Below are positions 7,301-9,704 of a stretch of DNA of 9,704 bases, one piece after another. The notes beneath the pieces were generated by a model. The model had not been told where the DNA came from and did not search any database. It saw only the letters and a program-made list of their open reading frames with translations. Positions within the stretch are counted from its first letter, which is position 1, and each line of letters opens with the position of its first letter. A program made the position numbers and the translations under genes. The stretch is taken from contig DCFV01000098.1 in the NCBI GenBank assembly GCA_002314435.1, positions 1,569 through 11,272 of the forward strand, given 5' to 3'. This DNA comes from Acidobacteriaceae bacterium UBA1795 (GTDB lineage: Bacteria; Acidobacteriota; Terriglobia; Terriglobales; Acidobacteriaceae).

Positions 7301-7705
7301 AGCGGAACAGTCTTTACCCCTGGCGTGAATAACGACCTCTCCAATGCACATACCATGTCGGCCCGCCCCAATGTCTCCGGCTCCACCAATGGACCGAAGA
7401 CGCGCGCCGAGTGGTTCAACACTGCCGCGTTCTCGCAGCCGGAGCAGTACACTTACGGCAACGCGGGCCGCAACAGCCTGCGCGGCCCCGCTTACACCAA
7501 CATGGACTTCTCGGTCTTCCGTGAGTTCAAATTCGCGGAGCGCTACAGCGTCGACCTCCGCACGGAGATCTTTAACATCTTCAACCACGTCAACCTTGGC
7601 AACCCGAATTCAACCTACGGGGATTCGAACGGTAACTTCGGAAAGATCTCCGGTGCAAGCGCACCTCAGCGCCGATTCCAGTTCGCGGGAACCTTCAGGT
7701 TCTAG
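4367..7705 (+). CDS. Oar-like TonB-dependent receptor with N-terminal carboxypeptidase-regulatory-like domain
   Basis: A 1112-residue outer-membrane transporter, starting at the ATG placed 8 nt after AAGGAG. A long basic N-region precedes the hydrophobic signal segment (about 35-50, ITLIALLALYATNAFS), with cleavage probably near 50-51. A carboxypeptidase-regulatory-like domain follows at about 52-140 (TLSGTVKDVSGAAVPGASV, then GFFNVPFLQPGDYKVTI). The plug domain is at about 142-275, with DLPLNGRQFIQLLQLAPG, YVDGL and GGTVNLVTKGGTNQFHGSA. The rest is a 22-strand-type beta-barrel with family motifs such as AYAQDTWK plus LTLNYGLRWD (about 640-660), PRLGFSW (about 718-724) and RTEIFNIFNHVNLGNPN (about 1065-1081). 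It ends in Phe (GTFRF), the usual outer-membrane assembly signal. By family it imports a substrate using TonB/ExbBD energy; Oar-like receptors have been linked to protein and polymer handling, and the substrate here cannot be read from sequence. Codon use is noticeably C-ending (AAC, ACC, GGC), unlike the neighbours, which suggests high expression. Confidence 0.96.
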   Translation: MRMYVQKIPLESPGSCQRMRIGRASGFSFVWRASITLIALLALYATNAFSQINTATLSGTVKDVSGAAVPGASVSVVQVGTEATRATETNETGFFNVPFLQPGDYKVTIGKGGFQTLTQQVTLQVNQIANLGFALKVGQTSETVTVSSEALQLQTETSSLGTVIGTQDISDLPLNGRQFIQLLQLAPGTVPISVSQTAVPDLGSSGSNVTPAINGGSGRSNLFYVDGLYATDPFFSSLSISPSVDAIQEFQEQTHADQAQFGGATGGTVNLVTKGGTNQFHGSAYEYFRNNAIAARPAFYVGDVATYQQNQFGGSASGPILHNKLFFFGYYDGYRQLDQSASYAQVPTSDMLAGDFSASTHTIYDPATYDPVAGTIQAFPNNKIPSNRIDPNMLTVLKAYIPAPNIDCSSIYTGCNRFNGTSAPTNQDQWSVRGDYNPSTKDLLYGRYTHSKNTYTGPSAIILNPWVTGMEGTNGGGTWVHTFSPSLVSQITAGYNGVMHPQDQPQPGAAQVFQDAGFSAGFTDTPGAIKVPKIPGQHVSGYFDLNGGWGPIGPQHLYQISGSVNKQSGTHALSLGAAYYHTWMYTNWAENDENYGQRATWNPITESGGDAMASMLLSLPDSASRQLGNSGVNLTMTSMSAYAQDTWKLHHHLTLNYGLRWDNTEPTGETDNLFSGFDVHTGKWYVAKDNKSNPATLPADTVMLDRNTLTKPNYTNLSPRLGFSWLATPDTVINAGAGVTYDNWSGAEQAAQNARGAWPVGASQGVSNQNQAGITPGSSAENPFVGKTTEFPTDPLDGNTGGTFLDTQWKNAYSWQWNLLVQRQFGVYGTVKGSYVGSATSRSPIRMPSNVSLTLGPTWDKPFSGMGWFAEIQSIGHMSYNAFQAQYQKSAKALTVNAAFTWSKNINLGCADFWEGCNIQDVYHMRTNRGVDALDVPIILTASAVYEMPFGKGKSMANEGAAAQILGGWKVNGMFAHRSGTVFTPGVNNDLSNAHTMSARPNVSGSTNGPKTRAEWFNTAAFSQPEQYTYGNAGRNSLRGPAYTNMDFSVFREFKFAERYSVDLRTEIFNIFNHVNLGNPNSTYGDSNGNFGKISGASAPQRRFQFAGTFRF

Positions 7706-7714
7706 CGAATCGAC

Positions 7715-7788
7715 AACCGTAAAGAGAGAGTGGCGATCGCCACTCTCTCTTTGTGTTTTCAGCCGAAGAAGCGACAGAACCGTAAAGA
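7715..7788 (+). repeat. 11-bp direct repeat flanking the terminator
   Basis: AACCGTAAAGA occurs exactly at 7715-7725 and again at 7778-7788, and both copies are preceded by CGACA (with AG extra in the second). The copies bracket the terminator and lie just before the downstream gene. They might be paired regulator sites, the trace of a small duplication, or chance. Confidence 0.4.
7721..7759 (+). terminator. Strong intrinsic terminator: 32-bp perfect palindrome
   Basis: Positions 7721-7752 read identically on both strands: AAAGAGAGAGTGGC, then GATC, then the exact complement of the first arm. As RNA it forms a 14-bp perfect stem with a GATC tetraloop, starting 16 nt after the receptor stop codon and followed by GTGTTTT (7753-7759). 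This should end the receptor transcript. Because the stem is symmetrical it could also fold in an antisense transcript, though the T-rich tail favours the + strand. Confidence 0.9.
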
Positions 7789-7798
7789 CGGAACGAAT

Positions 7799-9502
7799 AT
7801 GATAGGGCGCATGAGTCCTCAGTTCGGATGTGCGCGGGTGATTTCTTTTTCTTCCGGGTTGCTGCTCTTGTTTGTGTGCACGGCAGGACACGCAGCTCCT
7901 TTGATGGGCCAAGCGCAAGATCCTGCATCGCGTCCGAATTCTCTTGCCCAATTGAATGAATCTGCACAGGATGCGCCGAAGGAGCGCTCAGCAGCTCTGC
8001 GGGCTGAAGCCGAGCAAGCGGAGGCACAAGGGAGAAGCGCCGATGCTCTCGCGGCCTACGAAGCTGCGGTTCGGATCGCGCCCTCAGACGCTCAGTTGTA
8101 TCTCAGAATCGGGCTGCTCAGAGGAAAGGCCGGTGATTTTGAGAATGCCAAAAAGGCGTTCGTGCGCGCAATCGAGTTGCAGTCAAATTTCGCTGAGGCC
8201 CATTACAATCTCGGCTTGACGATGGTTGGGGGACCACAACAGGTCCCGGCGTGGAAAGATGCACTTCGTGAGTTTGAAGCCGCGCTTGCGCTACGGTCGG
8301 GATACGTTGAGGCTCTGAACATGTCGGGCGTGTGCATGTTGGAATCTGGCGAGCCAGCGGAAGCTGCCAAGCGGTTTCGAGCAGCGCTGCAAAGCAAGGC
8401 AGACTCCGCAAGCATTCATTTCAACCTAGGCAGAGCTTTGGAAGCTTCCGGGCATCTTCAAGAGGCTCTGGACGAATACACGACGTCCGCAAAGCAGAAC
8501 AGCCTATATGCCGAAGCAGAAATCGCAATCGGCAATCTCCTGCAGGCAAAAGAAGAATATCGTGCATCTGTCGAACATTTTCAAAGCGCTCTGGCTGCAA
8601 ATCCTGATATCCGGGAAGCTCACTACAAGCTGGCGCAGGCGCTTCGGCACACAGGAGAAGAACAAGCAGTTCGAGTCGAGCTGAGGCAAGCCGCCGCCCT
8701 GATAAAGAGACAATCGGATGCCGTGATGTCGTCGCACTTGAGCAATGAAAGCCTGAACCGCGCAAAACTCGGGGATGTTTCTGGGGCTATTCAGGATGCG
8801 AAGAAGTCGCTATGGCTAGACCCGTCGAATTCGATTGCCGATTACAATCTTGGTTTGTTGCTCGCGGATGCAGGCAACTTCGAAGGTGCGGCATTTCAGA
8901 TCCGCAAGGCAATCTCCTTGGCTCCCCTCAGATCCTCGTTCTACGTTTCGCTCGCTCGCGTAGAAGAGAAAGCAGGAAATCCTCGCAAGGCACGCGATGT
9001 TCTCGAAAGAGCAATGAACTTGAATCCAGGAGATCCAGATATTAAGAAGGAGATTGAGAACCCTGAGATGTCACGAGTGCTGACTCAACCGACGGCGACA
9101 ACTGTTGATAGCTCGATGGAGTTCCCTTTTGGCGCCGTTGCTGATACTGCGGACGGACACCTTGCATTTGCGACGCAGCTCAGCAAGGAGGGGGATTTTC
9201 TCGGCTCCGTGGGCGAACTCCTGAGGGCGTCGGCCATGCGTCCTGAACGAAGCGATCTGCGCTACAACCTCGCTGTCGCATGGGCGCAGCTGGGCCAATT
9301 GGATCAGGCCGAGCTTGAATTCAGGAAAGCCCTCCTTCAGTCGCCATCCGACGTACGGACACGTATAGCGCTCGGTTCGCTGCTGCTGGCAGCCAAGGAT
9401 TGCCTTGGAGCAGTAGCCGAGTTTCGCCGCGCTCTTGAGATTCAGCCTGCTAACCAGGAGGCAGTGCATTTGCTCGAGCAATGCCCTGCAACTTCAAAAT
9501 GA
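7799..9502 (+). CDS. Exported TPR protein, about a dozen repeats
   Basis: The ATG at 7799 gives 567 residues. A longer GTG start at 7730 is rejected because it lies inside the terminator stem and would add 23 residues ahead of a good signal peptide. Only a weak GACGGA precedes the chosen start, and ATG 7811 is an alternative. Residues 1 to about 33 are the signal peptide (hydrophobic SSGLLLLFVCTAGHAA). The rest is nearly all TPR: about 64-97, 98-131, 132-169 (with a small insertion, GGPQQVPAW), 170-203, 204-237, 238-271, 272-305, about 312-345, 346-379 and 380-413, then a Pro/Thr-rich break (about 414-447) and a second block at about 448-551. Signature patterns include AEAHYNLGL, IADYNLGLLLADAGNFEGAA and LRYNLAVAWAQLGQLDQAE. 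No catalytic domain is visible. TPR arrays bind proteins or peptides, and next to a TonB receptor a periplasmic or surface partner role is plausible (inference). The strong terminator in front implies its own promoter or low read-through; I found no clear promoter in 7753-7798. Confidence 0.93.
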   Translation: MIGRMSPQFGCARVISFSSGLLLLFVCTAGHAAPLMGQAQDPASRPNSLAQLNESAQDAPKERSAALRAEAEQAEAQGRSADALAAYEAAVRIAPSDAQLYLRIGLLRGKAGDFENAKKAFVRAIELQSNFAEAHYNLGLTMVGGPQQVPAWKDALREFEAALALRSGYVEALNMSGVCMLESGEPAEAAKRFRAALQSKADSASIHFNLGRALEASGHLQEALDEYTTSAKQNSLYAEAEIAIGNLLQAKEEYRASVEHFQSALAANPDIREAHYKLAQALRHTGEEQAVRVELRQAAALIKRQSDAVMSSHLSNESLNRAKLGDVSGAIQDAKKSLWLDPSNSIADYNLGLLLADAGNFEGAAFQIRKAISLAPLRSSFYVSLARVEEKAGNPRKARDVLERAMNLNPGDPDIKKEIENPEMSRVLTQPTATTVDSSMEFPFGAVADTADGHLAFATQLSKEGDFLGSVGELLRASAMRPERSDLRYNLAVAWAQLGQLDQAELEFRKALLQSPSDVRTRIALGSLLLAAKDCLGAVAEFRRALEIQPANQEAVHLLEQCPATSK

Positions 9503-9581
9503 CCATATTCGACATCATATTTGGCGGCAAAAAATGGTAGTTGCGCGGGCTGTAACTCGGCCTGCTGAAAGGCATTGCTTG

Positions 9582-9603
9582 GCGAGTCCAATCCCAGACT
9601 CGC
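9582..9603. terminator. Weak hairpin downstream of the TPR gene
   Basis: GCGAGTC (9582-9588) is perfectly complementary to GACTCGC (9597-9603) around an 8-nt loop. There is no T-tract on either side, so it is at best a weak terminator. It lies 80 nt after the stop at 9502 and would sit between two convergent genes if a - strand gene ends near 9672. Confidence 0.3.
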
Positions 9604-9671
9604 AAATCACCTGCGCCACTGGTATGCGCCTTGGCCTACTTCAACACCGAAACTAACACTCCGCGGATAAC

Positions 9672-9704
9672 TTATTCTTCAGCCTCGGTGATCACCCAAA
9701 AGCG
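9672..9704 (-). CDS. Possible 3' end of a convergent gene (last 10 codons)
   Basis: On the - strand one frame entering from the right edge reads RFWVITEAEE and then TAA (complement of 9672-9674). The other two - strand frames hit stops within the same span. The acidic end is protein-like, and a convergent gene would fit the empty 170 nt before it, but ten codons cannot prove a gene. Confidence 0.2.
   Translation of the reverse strand, partial: RFWVITEAEE

Larger units (their letters stand above)
9503..9704. other. Downstream intergenic tail
   Basis: This stretch holds no credible + strand gene. It contains a 7-bp hairpin (9582-9603), a 10-bp palindrome GGTGATCACC (9687-9696), and possibly the end of a - strand gene at the right edge. 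No tRNA or other recognisable RNA is seen on either strand. Confidence 0.6.

Noticed and set aside
6790..7332. 180-codon + strand frame overlapping the receptor barrel
   Set aside because: It is out of frame with the receptor, whose barrel motifs continue to the C-terminal Phe. The translation has no motif and is Arg/Gln/Gly-rich.
7730..7798. Longer GTG start for the last TPR gene
   Set aside because: The GTG is inside the stem of the receptor's terminator, has no ribosome binding site, and would bury the signal peptide behind 23 extra residues.
9541..9650. tRNA-like or attachment-site-like stretch around the GCGAGTC/GACTCGC repeat
   Set aside because: No acceptor stem, anticodon arm or T-loop sequence could be placed on either strand, and no integrase or second repeat copy is in the window.
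1..9704. Defence system, CRISPR array, prophage or transposon
   Set aside because: No nuclease, integrase or transposase motif, no regularly spaced repeats and no terminal inverted repeats were seen; all convincing genes are envelope-type proteins.

Overview
The window looks like a piece of an Acidobacteriota chromosome (Terriglobia / Acidobacteriaceae type). The reasoning is a GC-rich Gram-negative sequence with an Oar-like TonB-dependent receptor carrying an N-terminal carboxypeptidase-regulatory-like domain, beside exported TPR proteins and an FG-GAP/ASPIC-UnbV (CRTAC1-like) protein. That combination is strongly expanded in Acidobacteriota. The taxon is an inference from gene content, not from a marker gene. 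All four convincing genes lie on the + strand, and all are probably exported or outer-membrane proteins (for the first, whose N-terminus is missing, this is inferred from its domains).

Layout. Positions 2-2266 hold the 3' part of a large modular protein: FG-GAP calcium-loop repeats, an ASPIC/UnbV domain, a thioredoxin/redoxin-like domain lacking a CxxC pair, and seven contiguous TPRs. Its stop codon overlaps by 4 nt the start of a second gene (2263-3915), which encodes an exported protein with a carboxypeptidase-regulatory-like domain followed by TPRs. A 451-nt non-coding stretch (3916-4366) follows. It contains a hairpin that may end the first transcript, a near-consensus sigma-70-type promoter (TTGACA-N18-TCTAAT), and a CpG-centred palindrome at the expected transcription start. 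The remaining leader is about 260 nt long and contains a second hairpin and a well-placed AAGGAG ribosome binding site. The TonB-dependent receptor gene (4367-7705) comes next and is closed by a 32-bp perfect palindrome, a very good intrinsic terminator. A second exported TPR protein (7799-9502) follows. The last 200 nt hold a weak hairpin and possibly the last codons of a convergent - strand gene.

How the genes may work together (inference). The receptor would be the TonB-energised outer-membrane channel. The flanking TPR and FG-GAP/ASPIC proteins would act at the cell surface or in the periplasm in substrate capture or protein-protein scaffolding, loosely comparable to SusD (also TPR-based) beside SusC in Bacteroidota. 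Nothing in the window identifies the substrate. The LacI-operator-like palindrome at the receptor promoter hints at control by a sugar-responsive regulator, but this needs testing. I see no CRISPR array, insertion sequence, tRNA, rRNA or defence system.
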